From positions 1 through 13,698 of the forward strand of contig CAIYXD010000090.1 in NCBI GenBank assembly GCA_903930085.1: a stretch of DNA of 13,698 bases, given 5' to 3'. Position 1 is the stretch's first letter. Each line of letters starts with the position of its first letter. The notes under the pieces are model-generated. The model worked only from the letters and a program-made list of their open reading frames with translations, was not told where the DNA came from and did no database searches. Below are positions 1-8,153 of this stretch, one piece after another. Origin of the DNA: an uncultured Flavobacteriia bacterium (GTDB lineage Bacteria; Bacteroidota; Bacteroidia; Flavobacteriales_D; Crocinitomicaceae). The position numbers and the translations under genes were made by a program.

Positions 1-1
1 A

Positions 2-1090
2 TACAGCAGCAGCGACTTGCAAACGATTACATTATTGGATGAACCAATTAATTCACCATTCGATGACTTATCGATTTTTTTCACAGATGAAAATAAAGGA
101 TATATCTCCAGTAATCGAGGGGATAATCAAAAAAACGGAGATGATATTCTTCAGTTTTATATTCCTAAACTTAAGAAACAAAAGATAGTTGACCCGAACG
201 AAAATCAAGAATTATTGGCTGAATTAGATCAGTTATACACAAAATTGGTGAAGGAAAACGACCCCAATGCACTTTTGATTGAAAAGGCAATGCAACGGAT
301 TAAAGAACAGGAATCACAATTACAGTTATTGGCAAACGATTTTGAGAGTGCTACCTTGCGGATGATGAATTATGTAGATACCGCTTCAAATATTCCTTTT
401 GAAGAGAAAGTTAAACTCTATGAACAAGTAATATCTGAAAGTTACCTTATTACAGATACCAGTTCGAATGCAATAAACCCTGCAAATTTAGCATCAAATA
501 GTACAAACAATCTAGAAAACCTTTCGAATTCTACGCTTTCGGATTCAAACGTTTCTGCATTTGTTAATGAAAAACAAAAGTTTGATAATTCAAGTGATAA
601 ATTGGCCTTAGAAAAAGATTTTGCGCAGGAGAAAGTCATTCCTTTTGTAACAGAAGACCGAAATATTGATCTAAAAATTCTTTCGGAGCATCTAGTATTG
701 ACGGAACAAGAATTGAAAGGATTAATGGCATATGCTTATCCAATTACGTTTTACTTTGATTTTGATAAATCGCTTATTAAAAAAGAGGAAGAGGAGAAGT
801 TGAATTATTTGCTAGAACTTGTTCAATCCTTTGAAGGTACAATTCGGATAGAAGGTCACACAGATAGCAAAGGGAACGATGCTTACAATCTTAATCTTTC
901 GGCTAAACGATCCAAAAAGGTTTATCAATATTTACTTCGTTACGGAATTAGCAAAGAGAATATTTCTCTCGTGAATTATGGTGAAGCCCAACCGGCAGCA
1001 GATAATATTACACCAGAAGGTCGCGCACTGAATCGTCGTGTTGTAGTTGTTTTATTGCCAAAATCTGTTGACTCAGAAATCAGCAAATAA
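2..1090 (+). CDS. OmpA-family envelope protein with PD40-like repeat, 5'-truncated
   Basis: This is the C-terminal 362 residues of a larger protein; the reading frame is open to the left edge, so the TTG at base 17 is not a credible start. The first ~50 residues (DEPINSPFDDLSIFFTDENKGYISSNR) read like the last blade of a PD40/WD40-like beta-propeller. A charged, helical, Gln/Glu-rich stretch and a Ser/Asn-rich linker follow (fragment residues ~60-240). The OmpA C-terminal peptidoglycan-binding domain lies at ~245-352, with FDFDKS, EGHTDSKG (Asp of HTD binds diaminopimelate in the family) and the NRRV arginines. Such Bacteroidota proteins normally begin with a signal peptide and TPR/propeller repeats and tether the outer membrane to the wall; that part lies outside the window. 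Family assignment is firm; exact role (for example gliding or secretion-linked) is unknown. Confidence 0.9.
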   Translation, partial: YSSSDLQTITLLDEPINSPFDDLSIFFTDENKGYISSNRGDNQKNGDDILQFYIPKLKKQKIVDPNENQELLAELDQLYTKLVKENDPNALLIEKAMQRIKEQESQLQLLANDFESATLRMMNYVDTASNIPFEEKVKLYEQVISESYLITDTSSNAINPANLASNSTNNLENLSNSTLSDSNVSAFVNEKQKFDNSSDKLALEKDFAQEKVIPFVTEDRNIDLKILSEHLVLTEQELKGLMAYAYPITFYFDFDKSLIKKEEEEKLNYLLELVQSFEGTIRIEGHTDSKGNDAYNLNLSAKRSKKVYQYLLRYGISKENISLVNYGEAQPAADNITPEGRALNRRVVVVLLPKSVDSEISK

Positions 1091-1209
1091 TAACTAGTCA
1101 TTTTCAGAATTATTTTAACGATTATTTTTTAAGAAAGATTTAGATAGTCAGCCCTTAAAAAGCCAATTTCTGAAACACAAACATTTCAAATCTGACAAAA
1201 AAGTAATTG

Positions 1210-1269
1210 AATAATTGTTCCCGAAAATAGCAAAAGGAAATTTCCCATATTTGTAAGGGAAAAATTATT
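1210..1269. repeat. Inverted repeat downstream of the OmpA-like gene
   Basis: AATAATTGTTCCC (1210-1222) pairs with GGGAAAAATTATT (1257-1269) over 13 positions with one mismatch, enclosing 34 bases. An alternative shorter hairpin, TTTCCC (1241-1246) with GGGAAA (1257-1262), competes for the same right arm. There is no good T-tract after it, so it is not called a terminator. Confidence 0.45.
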
Positions 1270-1446
1270 GTTTAAACCAAAAGTTGCATTAATGGCTTGA
1301 GTTCAGAAGGTATATGTCATTAACAATTAACATTTTGAATTATTTTAAGGACTGACTTAATAGTTACTTATCTTTCTAACTGCCTATATTTCCAAATTTT
1401 TAGTTTCTTTTTGAAATGACCTCTTATTTTGTTTAACTTAGGGAGA

Positions 1447-1514
1447 GCATAGATATTTTTTATACGTTCTAATGGCTAATAAACATGACTAAATCCTTTA
1501 AAAATAATCTATGC
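1447..1514. repeat. Inverted repeat GCATAGAT / ATCTATGC upstream of the ATPase gene
   Basis: A perfect 8-bp inverted repeat (1447-1454 and 1507-1514). The inner flanks are also complementary with one extra base: ATTTTT follows the left arm and AAAAAT precedes the right arm. It encloses about 52 bases and lies 87 bp before the ATPase start. It could be an operator pair or an mRNA leader structure; no known binding site is recognised. Confidence 0.35.
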
Positions 1515-1600
1515 AACGGAATAAATTTTTTTCTGCGATATAGCTTTTTAGTATGCCAAGGTTTCAAAATAGCTAGAATTTAAGTTTTAAATTAGTTGAA

Positions 1601-4105
1601 ATGGTGGAAGGTTTAAGTTCAGAAAGAGCAATACAGAAGTTGAAAGTAGATGGATATAATGAAATTCCTTCTGCACAGTCCAAAAACATTTGGCAAATTG
1701 TACTGGAAGTAATAAAGGAACCAATGTTTATTCTTCTAATCAGTTGTGGCGCACTCTACCTTATTTTGGGAGATTATGTGGAAGGCGTAATTCTTTTATG
1801 CTGGGTATTCTTAATCATCTTCATTACTTTTTACCAATACCAAAAAACGGAGAAAGCATTGGATGCACTGCGAAAACTTTCGTCACCGCGCGCTTTAGTT
1901 ATTCGAGATGGTTTGGAAATACGAATTGCAGGTAGAGACGTGGTTAGGGAAGATTTGGTAATTCTACAGGAAGGCGATCGAATTCCGGCCGACGGAATTA
2001 TCTATTCTAATCAAAATCTAACGGTCGATGAATCCATTTTGACTGGTGAATCTATAGCGGTTAGGAAGAAAAATAAAGAAGAGAATCCTTTAAACTGCAG
2101 TGTCTATAGCGGTACACTAGTGGTTCAGGGAAAGGGATTGATGAAAGTGACACAAACTGGAAGTAATACTGAATTTGGTAAAATTGGGAAATCTCTCCAA
2201 CAAATTGAGCAAGACCAAACCAATTTGCAGAGGGAAATGAAATACCTCATTCGAAATCTTTTTATTATCGGCGCATTTTTAAGTATAATTGTACTAGTAG
2301 CATTTTATTTTACCCGCGGAAATTTTATGCAATCGCTTTTAAATGGTATTGCTACTGCCATGGCAATGTTGCCAGAAGAATTCCCGCTCGTTTTGACTGT
2401 TTTTCTAGCCATAGGATCTTGGCGACTTTCACAGAAAAATGTGCTAACGCGCAAACCATCTGCAATTGAAACTCTTGGTTCAGCAACCGTTCTTTGTAGC
2501 GATAAAACGGGCACAATTACCCAAAATAGAATGGAGGTAGCTTCTATTTTTTGCAAAAATCAAATTTTTGAAAGAGATAATTTTCTTCTGCAAACTGGAA
2601 ATATAAAAGAATTACTCACCGCTGCATTTTTAGCTTCCTACAAAGATTCTATAGATCCAATGGAGAAATCTATTGAAGCGTATTTCAAAAAATTCGCTGA
2701 GAATGCGTCCGTTTCCAATCTTTTAGTAGCCAAGGATTACCCATTGAGTAATGAATTACTCGCCATGTCACGCGCATTTTTACAAAAAGATGGAAAGTAC
2801 ATGGTGTATACAAAAGGTTCACCGGAAGCAATTGTCGAGCTGTGTAAAGTCAATTCAGAAGAGAAAAACAGCTTATTGGTTCAAGCTGAAAAAAGCGCAA
2901 AAAAAGGCCAACGCGTTTTGGGTGTGGCATCTGCCGAATGGGCGGGTGGGAAAATTCCCGAAAATCAGAGGGAATTTAACTTTAAATTCATTGGTTTTAT
3001 AGGTTTTGAAGATCCAATTCGCGAAGAAGTTCCACAAGCAATTAAAGACTGTTACAGTGCTGGAATTAAAGTGATTATGATTACTGGAGATTATCCGGAA
3101 ACTGCAAAAAGTATCGCCGCGCAAGCAGGAATGCATTCCAATGAAACGATTTTGACTGGTGCAGATTTGAATGAGATGAGTGAGGAGGAACTAAAATTAA
3201 TGATCAAATCGGTCAATATCTTTGCGCGAATCGTACCAGAGCAGAAATTACAAATTATCAAAGCACTGAAAGCAAATGGTGAAATTGTTGCAATGACTGG
3301 CGACGGTGTAAACGATGCGCCAGCGCTGAAAGCAGCAGATATTGGCATTGCGATGGGAAAAAAAGGAACCGATGTTGCCAGAGAAGCTTCTTCGATAGTT
3401 TTATTGGACGATAATTTCAGTTCCATCGTTTCCGGAATTCGTTTGGGACGTAAAATATTCGACAACCTACAAAAGGCAATGGCATATATTCTTGCAATTC
3501 ATATTCCAATCATTGGTTTAACTTTGTTACCTGCGTTTTTTTCTGAAATTCCTATTTTTTTAATGCCGCTGCATATCGTGTTTATGGAGCTAATTATCGA
3601 TCCGGTTTGTTCCATCGCTTTTGAATCAGAAAAGGAAGAAATCGGCATTATGGCAAGGCCGCCAAGAAATCCAAACAAGCGATTTTATAGTATACGGAAA
3701 TTTCTCTCTAGTTCATTAATTGGACTTTTATTGCTCGCAATGGCTATTTTAGTTTACATACTTGCAATGCAGGAAAACCACTCTGACGGTGAAATCCGCG
3801 CCATTGTATTTACCGCTTTAATAGTTGGGAATATTTTCTTGATACTTTCAACATTGTCAAAAACGCGGCATGTAATTTCAGTACTCTTGGAAAAGAATTT
3901 AGCGTTACTTCTGATTGTAGTAACGGCATCCAGCTTACTGATACTATTGTTAAATAATTCATTTCTGCGCAATCTATTCAACTTTGAGAACCCTGGAATG
4001 CAACATTTTATAGTTCCGCTAGTCGGAGCATTTACTATTTTATTTACGCTTGAGATAATTAAATACTTCAACATGAGGGAATTTCGAAAAACACACAAAA
4101 ACTAA
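1601..4105 (+). CDS. Cation-transporting P-type ATPase (P2-like), 834 aa
   Basis: A full-length membrane ion pump that hydrolyses ATP through a phospho-aspartate. Seen in order: N-terminal cation-ATPase domain (GLSSERAIQKLKVDGYNEIP, residues 4-23), membrane segments M1-M2 (~40-80), actuator motif TGES (148-151), M3-M4 with PEEFP (258-262), the phosphorylation site DKTGT with Asp301, nucleotide-binding KGSPE (405-409), TGD (495-497), hinge GDGVND (567-572) and six C-terminal membrane segments (~622-822). It has no N-terminal heavy-metal CxxC domain and no CPC motif in M4, so it is not a P1B copper/zinc pump. The overall plan resembles Ca2+ pumps of the SERCA/PMCA type, but M4 reads PEEFP instead of PEGLP and M6 carries ELIIDP (663-668), so the ion is uncertain (Ca2+, Mn2+ or other). 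The ATG at 1601 fits the usual N-terminus. It is a single gene with its own leader region. Confidence 0.93.
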   Translation: MVEGLSSERAIQKLKVDGYNEIPSAQSKNIWQIVLEVIKEPMFILLISCGALYLILGDYVEGVILLCWVFLIIFITFYQYQKTEKALDALRKLSSPRALVIRDGLEIRIAGRDVVREDLVILQEGDRIPADGIIYSNQNLTVDESILTGESIAVRKKNKEENPLNCSVYSGTLVVQGKGLMKVTQTGSNTEFGKIGKSLQQIEQDQTNLQREMKYLIRNLFIIGAFLSIIVLVAFYFTRGNFMQSLLNGIATAMAMLPEEFPLVLTVFLAIGSWRLSQKNVLTRKPSAIETLGSATVLCSDKTGTITQNRMEVASIFCKNQIFERDNFLLQTGNIKELLTAAFLASYKDSIDPMEKSIEAYFKKFAENASVSNLLVAKDYPLSNELLAMSRAFLQKDGKYMVYTKGSPEAIVELCKVNSEEKNSLLVQAEKSAKKGQRVLGVASAEWAGGKIPENQREFNFKFIGFIGFEDPIREEVPQAIKDCYSAGIKVIMITGDYPETAKSIAAQAGMHSNETILTGADLNEMSEEELKLMIKSVNIFARIVPEQKLQIIKALKANGEIVAMTGDGVNDAPALKAADIGIAMGKKGTDVAREASSIVLLDDNFSSIVSGIRLGRKIFDNLQKAMAYILAIHIPIIGLTLLPAFFSEIPIFLMPLHIVFMELIIDPVCSIAFESEKEEIGIMARPPRNPNKRFYSIRKFLSSSLIGLLLLAMAILVYILAMQENHSDGEIRAIVFTALIVGNIFLILSTLSKTRHVISVLLEKNLALLLIVVTASSLLILLLNNSFLRNLFNFENPGMQHFIVPLVGAFTILFTLEIIKYFNMREFRKTHKN

Positions 4106-4352
4106 AAGAAATAAACTGATTAATGTTTTTTCTTCTTGTTTTGAAGTAAGCGATTGGTTTGGACATAGGGTTTCGTTTCCATTCGTAAAAAAAACACACA
4201 GTAAGTGTTATGTGTTTTCTAATTATAAACTTGTTTTTAGAGATTTAGATGGAAAGATGGATGAGTAAATTTGTTTCAAATAAGGTTTTTAATTATACAA
4301 GCGTTTCGCCTCTTTATTACTTCAAAAAGATTGGAAAAGAATTAATTTAAAG
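4106..4352. other. Intergenic spacer before the desaturase gene
   Basis: About 250 bp between ATPase and desaturase with no protein-like frame. It contains a weak AT-rich hairpin (4191-4218) and leads into the desaturase promoter. Nothing else was recognised. Confidence 0.5.
4191..4220 (+). terminator. Possible weak terminator after the ATPase gene
   Basis: AAAACACA (4191-4198) pairs with TGTGTTTT (4211-4218) across a 12-base loop. The stem contains few G-C pairs and the T-run is part of the right arm, so termination would be weak and could work on either strand. Confidence 0.3.
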
Positions 4353-4360
4353 TACTTTTG
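4331..4360 (+). promoter_or_regulatory. Bacteroidota-type promoter of the desaturase gene
   Basis: TTG at 4331-4333, a 19-base spacer and TACTTTTG at 4353-4360 match the known Bacteroidota pattern of a -33 TTG/TTTG element and a -7 TAnnTTTG element. Transcription would begin near 4364-4368, giving a leader of about 50 bases before the ATG at 4415. This also rules out the in-frame TTG at 4358, which lies inside the -7 box. Confidence 0.65.
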
Positions 4361-4414
4361 TACCGTGATATTTTAGAGTCTAATTTATCTGAAAAAAACC
4401 AACATAGTTTTAGC

Positions 4415-5392
4415 ATGTTACTTGAAGAAAAATTAGAAGTGATTCAGTCCATAGAACCGCATGTAAGTCAATTTATTACAGACAAAATGCAGGCGCCTGA
4501 AACGAACTGGCAACCAAGTGATTTCTTGCCGGATTTCTCCGATCCAAATTTCCCGGATGCCGTGAAAGTTTTGCAAGAAGGTATCGCAAATGTTCCAGAT
4601 ACTGTTCTCGTTTCTCTTATCGGAAACATGATTACAGAAGAGGCTTTGCCTAGCTATCAAACTTTTTTTAATTTATTGGAAGGGGTAAACGAAGACAGAA
4701 ATATTTCTAGTAAAAGTGCTTGGGTAAAATGGTCACGACTATGGACAGCTGAGGAAAATAGACATGGTGATTTACTAAATAAATACCTTTATTTGAGTGG
4801 AAGAGTAGACATGAATGCGGTTGAAAAATCCATTCAACGTCTCATTTATAATGGTATCGATTTGCAGACGGATGCGGATCCGTATCAGGGAATTGTGTAT
4901 ACTTCTTTTCAAGAAAGAGCAACAAAAATTTCACACGTTAATACCGGAAAACTAGCGCACAAAGCTGGTGATACTGTTCTTGGTAAAATTTGCAGCACAA
5001 TTGCTGGCGAAGAGGCTTTGCACGAAAGAGCGTACAAGTTTTTCATGAGTAAAATTCTGGAAGTAGATCCAAATGGCGGAATTTCAGCTTTCTTAGCGAT
5101 GATGAAAAAGAAAATAGTCATGCCAGCATCCTTGATGGATTTTGGTACAACAAATAATTTCTATACAAATTACGCTTCGGTAACGCAAAAAATAGGCGTG
5201 TATACAAGCTACGACTATGCAAGTATCATTGATCACTTGGTGAAACATTGGGGCATTGATACTCTGCTTGGACTAAACGATGAAGGAAAAAAAGCCCAGG
5301 ATTTCCTTTCTACTTTATCCGATAGATATTACCGTTTGGCAGATCGCATGCAAGAACCGGAGGAAACACAATTGATCTGGTTAAATAAATAA
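4415..5392 (+). CDS. Soluble (plant-type) acyl-[ACP] desaturase, 325 aa
   Basis: A diiron enzyme that inserts a double bond into an acyl chain carried on acyl carrier protein, probably giving monounsaturated membrane fatty acids. All six diiron ligands of the family are visible: Glu in MITEEALPSY (72-81), Glu and His in EENRHGD (E114, H117), Glu in SFQERATKISH (E167), and Glu/His in EEALH (E200, H203). The WTAEENRHGDLLNKYLYLSG stretch (111-130) is very close to plant stearoyl-ACP Delta-9 desaturase; double-bond position and chain length cannot be read from this. The start at ATG 4415 is preferred because the upstream frame runs through the promoter and 4415 gives the normal N-terminus. A frame open from TTG 4358 would add 19 unlikely residues. 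It is a single gene, convergent with the AAA+ gene. Confidence 0.93.
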   Translation: MLLEEKLEVIQSIEPHVSQFITDKMQAPETNWQPSDFLPDFSDPNFPDAVKVLQEGIANVPDTVLVSLIGNMITEEALPSYQTFFNLLEGVNEDRNISSKSAWVKWSRLWTAEENRHGDLLNKYLYLSGRVDMNAVEKSIQRLIYNGIDLQTDADPYQGIVYTSFQERATKISHVNTGKLAHKAGDTVLGKICSTIAGEEALHERAYKFFMSKILEVDPNGGISAFLAMMKKKIVMPASLMDFGTTNNFYTNYASVTQKIGVYTSYDYASIIDHLVKHWGIDTLLGLNDEGKKAQDFLSTLSDRYYRLADRMQEPEETQLIWLNK

Positions 5393-5452
5393 GAAAGTTT
5401 TTATTTAATTTACTCTCCAAATCCCTTGCGTTTCCTACAGATAATTTCTTGG

Positions 5453-6913
5453 TTATAGTCCTTTAATAAACGTATCGTAAACATCGTTAAATTGCATCCC
5501 TTCGTCTGTTCTTTTCTTGGAAAGTTGCTTTAATTCGACTAATGCCCAAAGCACAAATTCTTTCAAGAAATAACGGTCAATTTCTGCCACTTTTGGTTGG
5601 TAAAGGCTAATTAATTCTTCCAAAGGTTCAATCTCTAGTAAGGCTTTTTTGTACTCTTTTGTTGTTGCATCGTCCGATAAGGCAAAGGAATCTGCTTCGA
5701 TAAACCAATTTATAATCGCATCATACGCTGTTTTCTGGTCGGATTTCTTCAGTTTTTCAATTTTAGGAAAATACTGTAAAAAGAGCGTTTTTGTTGCTTC
5801 ACTAATCAACTGATTCGCTACAAATGCAGTTCCTTCTTGTTCACCTTCGTAAACCAATTCCACTTTTCCAGTAATCGAAGGAACCATTCCCATTAGATCG
5901 CTGAAACGAACCGTGGTTTCTTTTTCTCCGCTCATCAATGCACGTCGCTCTGCGGTACTAATTAAATTTTCATACGCCGTAATACTCATTCGTGCACTTA
6001 CGCCGCTTTTGTGATCAATGTATTCGCTTTGTCGGGCCTCAAAAGCAATTTGCTCGATGATATCTTTTGCCAATTCCGGAACATGAATTTTACATTGTCG
6101 GTCTGCCATAGAATCTGCTTCTTGTGCAGTGATTTTTTTTGCGGTTGAAATATCAGCCGAATAATGCGTTAAAATTTGCGAACCAATTCTGTCTTTCAAG
6201 GGTGTTACGATGCTTCCACGATTGGTGTAGTCTTCCGGATTCGCCGTGAATACAAATTTCACGTCCAACGGCATACGCAACTTAAAGCCACGAATTTGCA
6301 TGTCTCCTTCTTCCAAAATATTGAACAAGGCAACTTGTATTCGGGCTTGTAAATCCGGTAATTCATTGATAACAAAAATACAACGGTTTGCTCGTGGAAT
6401 CATACCGAAATGCAAAACGCGCTCGTCGCCATAATTTAATTTCAATGTTGCTGCTTTGATTGGATCAATATCCCCAATTAAATCGGCTACGGTAACATCT
6501 GGTGTTGCTAACTTCTCAAAGAACCTTTCGTCTCGGTGCAACCAACTTATTGGCGTTTTATCGCCCATCTCTGAGATTAAATCTTTTGAATAGCGACTTA
6601 TCGGTAGTAAAGGATCGTCGTTAATTTCACTTCCTGCAACAATTGGAATATATTCGTCCAGCAGATGCACTAACAAACGCGCAATTTTGGTTTTACCTTG
6701 TCCGCGCAATCCAAGTAAATTAATATTGTGGCGAGATAATATTGCACGCTCCAATTGCGGAATTACGGTTTGTTCATACCCATGCATTCCTGGAAATGTT
6801 GTAACTCCTTTTTTTAAGGAATGGATTAAATTATCGCGTAATTCTGTTTTGATGTCTCTGGAACTATATCCGGATGCTTTTAATTCTCCTAAAGTGCTAA
6901 TTGCTGTGTTCAT
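5453..6913 (-). CDS. AAA+ ATPase of the Mg-chelatase I / MoxR-like class, 486 aa
   Basis: Predicted ATP-driven chaperone-like ATPase working with the VWA protein encoded just upstream. Visible parts: Walker A GLRGQGKT (68-75), Walker B strand CIFVINE (178-184) with catalytic Glu184, sensor 1 FTANPEDYTN (Asn225), arginine finger in TPLKDRIG (Arg242), and a sensor-2 arginine in GVSARMS (Arg308), followed by a helical C-terminal domain (~380-486). The Walker B position usually held by Asp is Asn (INELPDL). From memory this Asn is shared by the mycobacterial Rv0958-like group, so I read it as a family trait, not damage. Annotation pipelines often label such proteins 'magnesium chelatase', but no chlorophyll genes are present and a chelatase role is unlikely. 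The ATG at 6913 lies 4 bases after the VWA stop, so the two are very probably cotranscribed and translationally coupled. Confidence 0.88.
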   Translation of the reverse strand: MNTAISTLGELKASGYSSRDIKTELRDNLIHSLKKGVTTFPGMHGYEQTVIPQLERAILSRHNINLLGLRGQGKTKIARLLVHLLDEYIPIVAGSEINDDPLLPISRYSKDLISEMGDKTPISWLHRDERFFEKLATPDVTVADLIGDIDPIKAATLKLNYGDERVLHFGMIPRANRCIFVINELPDLQARIQVALFNILEEGDMQIRGFKLRMPLDVKFVFTANPEDYTNRGSIVTPLKDRIGSQILTHYSADISTAKKITAQEADSMADRQCKIHVPELAKDIIEQIAFEARQSEYIDHKSGVSARMSITAYENLISTAERRALMSGEKETTVRFSDLMGMVPSITGKVELVYEGEQEGTAFVANQLISEATKTLFLQYFPKIEKLKKSDQKTAYDAIINWFIEADSFALSDDATTKEYKKALLEIEPLEELISLYQPKVAEIDRYFLKEFVLWALVELKQLSKKRTDEGMQFNDVYDTFIKGL

Positions 6914-6917
6914 ACGC

Positions 6918-8027
6918 TTAATTAATTCGTTTTTTTCTGTTCGTTTCGTAATCGTGAAAAACCATTTCTCCCAAGCCTTTCAAACCTGTGTAAAATGCTT
7001 TTCCCTTGTTTGATTTTGTAAATTCGTCCACAAATGATTGCAAATAAGGATCTTGTGCTATCATGAATGTCGTGATTGGAATGTGCAGTTTTCTGGCCTG
7101 TGCTGCCATATTGTAGCATTTTTCAACAATAAATGTATCCAAGCCATTGCTGTTTTTGTAGTATTGTCCATCTGGCATTCGAACACAACTCGGTTTCCCG
7201 TCCGTAATCATGAAAATTTGTTTGTTTGTATTTCTTTTTCTTCGTAAAATATCCATTGCAAGCTGCAATCCAGCAACTGTATTTGTATGGTAAGGACCGA
7301 CATTTAAATACGGAAGTTCTTTGATTTTGATTGGCCAAGCGTCGTTTCCAAAAACGATAACGTCAAACGTATCTTTCGGATAATGCGTTGTGATTAATTC
7401 TGCAAGCGCCATCGCAACTTTTTTAGCTGGCGTAATGCGATCTTCGCCATACAAGATCATGCTGTGGCTGATATCGATCATTAAAACAGTGCTCATTTGT
7501 GATTTATGGTGCGTATCTTCTATTACTAGATCTCTTTCTGTTAAGGAGAATTCGCCAATTCCATTGTTTATTTGAGCGTTTTTGATGCTTTCTGTTACGG
7601 AAATATTTTCGAGTGAGTCTCCGAACTGAAAATCTCGAAAATCACCAGTTGCTTCATCGCCTTGACCGCTTTTTTTGGTCGTGTGATTTCCGGAACCATT
7701 TTTTTTAATTGAGCCAAAAATCTGTTCTAAGGCATTTTTTCGGAGGATGCGTTCTGTTTTTGCTGTTATGGATAAAGCGCCTTTTCCGTCTGGAACAATT
7801 TCTTCGCGCAAATAACCTCTTTTTTTAAGGTCTTCCACAAAATCATCCATCGTATATTTTTCAGTGGTTAAACTGTATTCTTTGTCTAAAACGTTGAGCC
7901 AATCCAATGCTTCTTCCACGTCTCCGGAAGTATGTGTAATTAATTCACTGAAAATATCAAATAAACGGTCAAAATCCGATTTTTCGGGTTCTTCATAGGA
8001 TGAAAATACATAACCGGAACGTACCAT
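6918..8027 (-). CDS. VWA-domain protein, partner of the AAA+ ATPase, 369 aa
   Basis: First gene of a two-gene reverse operon. The N-terminal ~110 residues are helical and acidic. A low-complexity Gly/Lys linker follows (110-130), then the von Willebrand A domain (~178-345). The metal-ion-dependent adhesion site is complete: DISHS (D185, S187, S189), the Thr in YHTNT (248-250) and Asp276 in ITDGKP. There is no signal peptide and no membrane segment, so it is cytoplasmic. MoxR-type AAA+ ATPases encoded beside VWA proteins (RavA-ViaA, NorQ-NorD, ChlI-ChlD, Rv0958-Rv0959) act in pairs to insert metals or remodel target complexes; the target here is not shown by the neighbours. The ATG at 8027 is the only reasonable start; no Shine-Dalgarno or clear TAnnTTTG box precedes it. 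Confidence 0.88.
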   Translation of the reverse strand: MVRSGYVFSSYEEPEKSDFDRLFDIFSELITHTSGDVEEALDWLNVLDKEYSLTTEKYTMDDFVEDLKKRGYLREEIVPDGKGALSITAKTERILRKNALEQIFGSIKKNGSGNHTTKKSGQGDEATGDFRDFQFGDSLENISVTESIKNAQINNGIGEFSLTERDLVIEDTHHKSQMSTVLMIDISHSMILYGEDRITPAKKVAMALAELITTHYPKDTFDVIVFGNDAWPIKIKELPYLNVGPYHTNTVAGLQLAMDILRRKRNTNKQIFMITDGKPSCVRMPDGQYYKNSNGLDTFIVEKCYNMAAQARKLHIPITTFMIAQDPYLQSFVDEFTKSNKGKAFYTGLKGLGEMVFHDYETNRKKRIN

Positions 8028-8153
8028 ATGCGAGTGTTTTTAATGTAACAGATTATCGGTGTAAATGTTTGTTGAAATTTCGTTTTTATTCAAGGTGTAT
8101 TATAGCAAAGCGCCTCGTTTATTTTCCACGATTAAAATAATGCTTTTTTACTA

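Larger units (their letters stand above)
1091..1600. other. Non-coding AT-rich spacer with two inverted repeats
   Basis: This 510-bp stretch separates the OmpA-like gene from the ATPase gene. I see no open frame with protein-like composition, no tRNA and no clean Bacteroidota promoter (TTG-N19-TAnnTTTG). It does hold a 13-bp inverted repeat with one mismatch (1210-1222 with 1257-1269), which could fold at the end of the OmpA mRNA, a 10-bp palindrome GGAAATTTCC at 1236-1245, and an 8-bp inverted repeat GCATAGAT/ATCTATGC (1447-1454 with 1507-1514). Any of these could be regulatory; none matches a site I can name. Confidence 0.5.

Noticed and set aside
2305..3465. Several reverse open frames of 83-124 codons across the ATPase gene
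   Set aside because: They are shadows of the forward ATPase frame, whose motifs are unambiguous over the full length.
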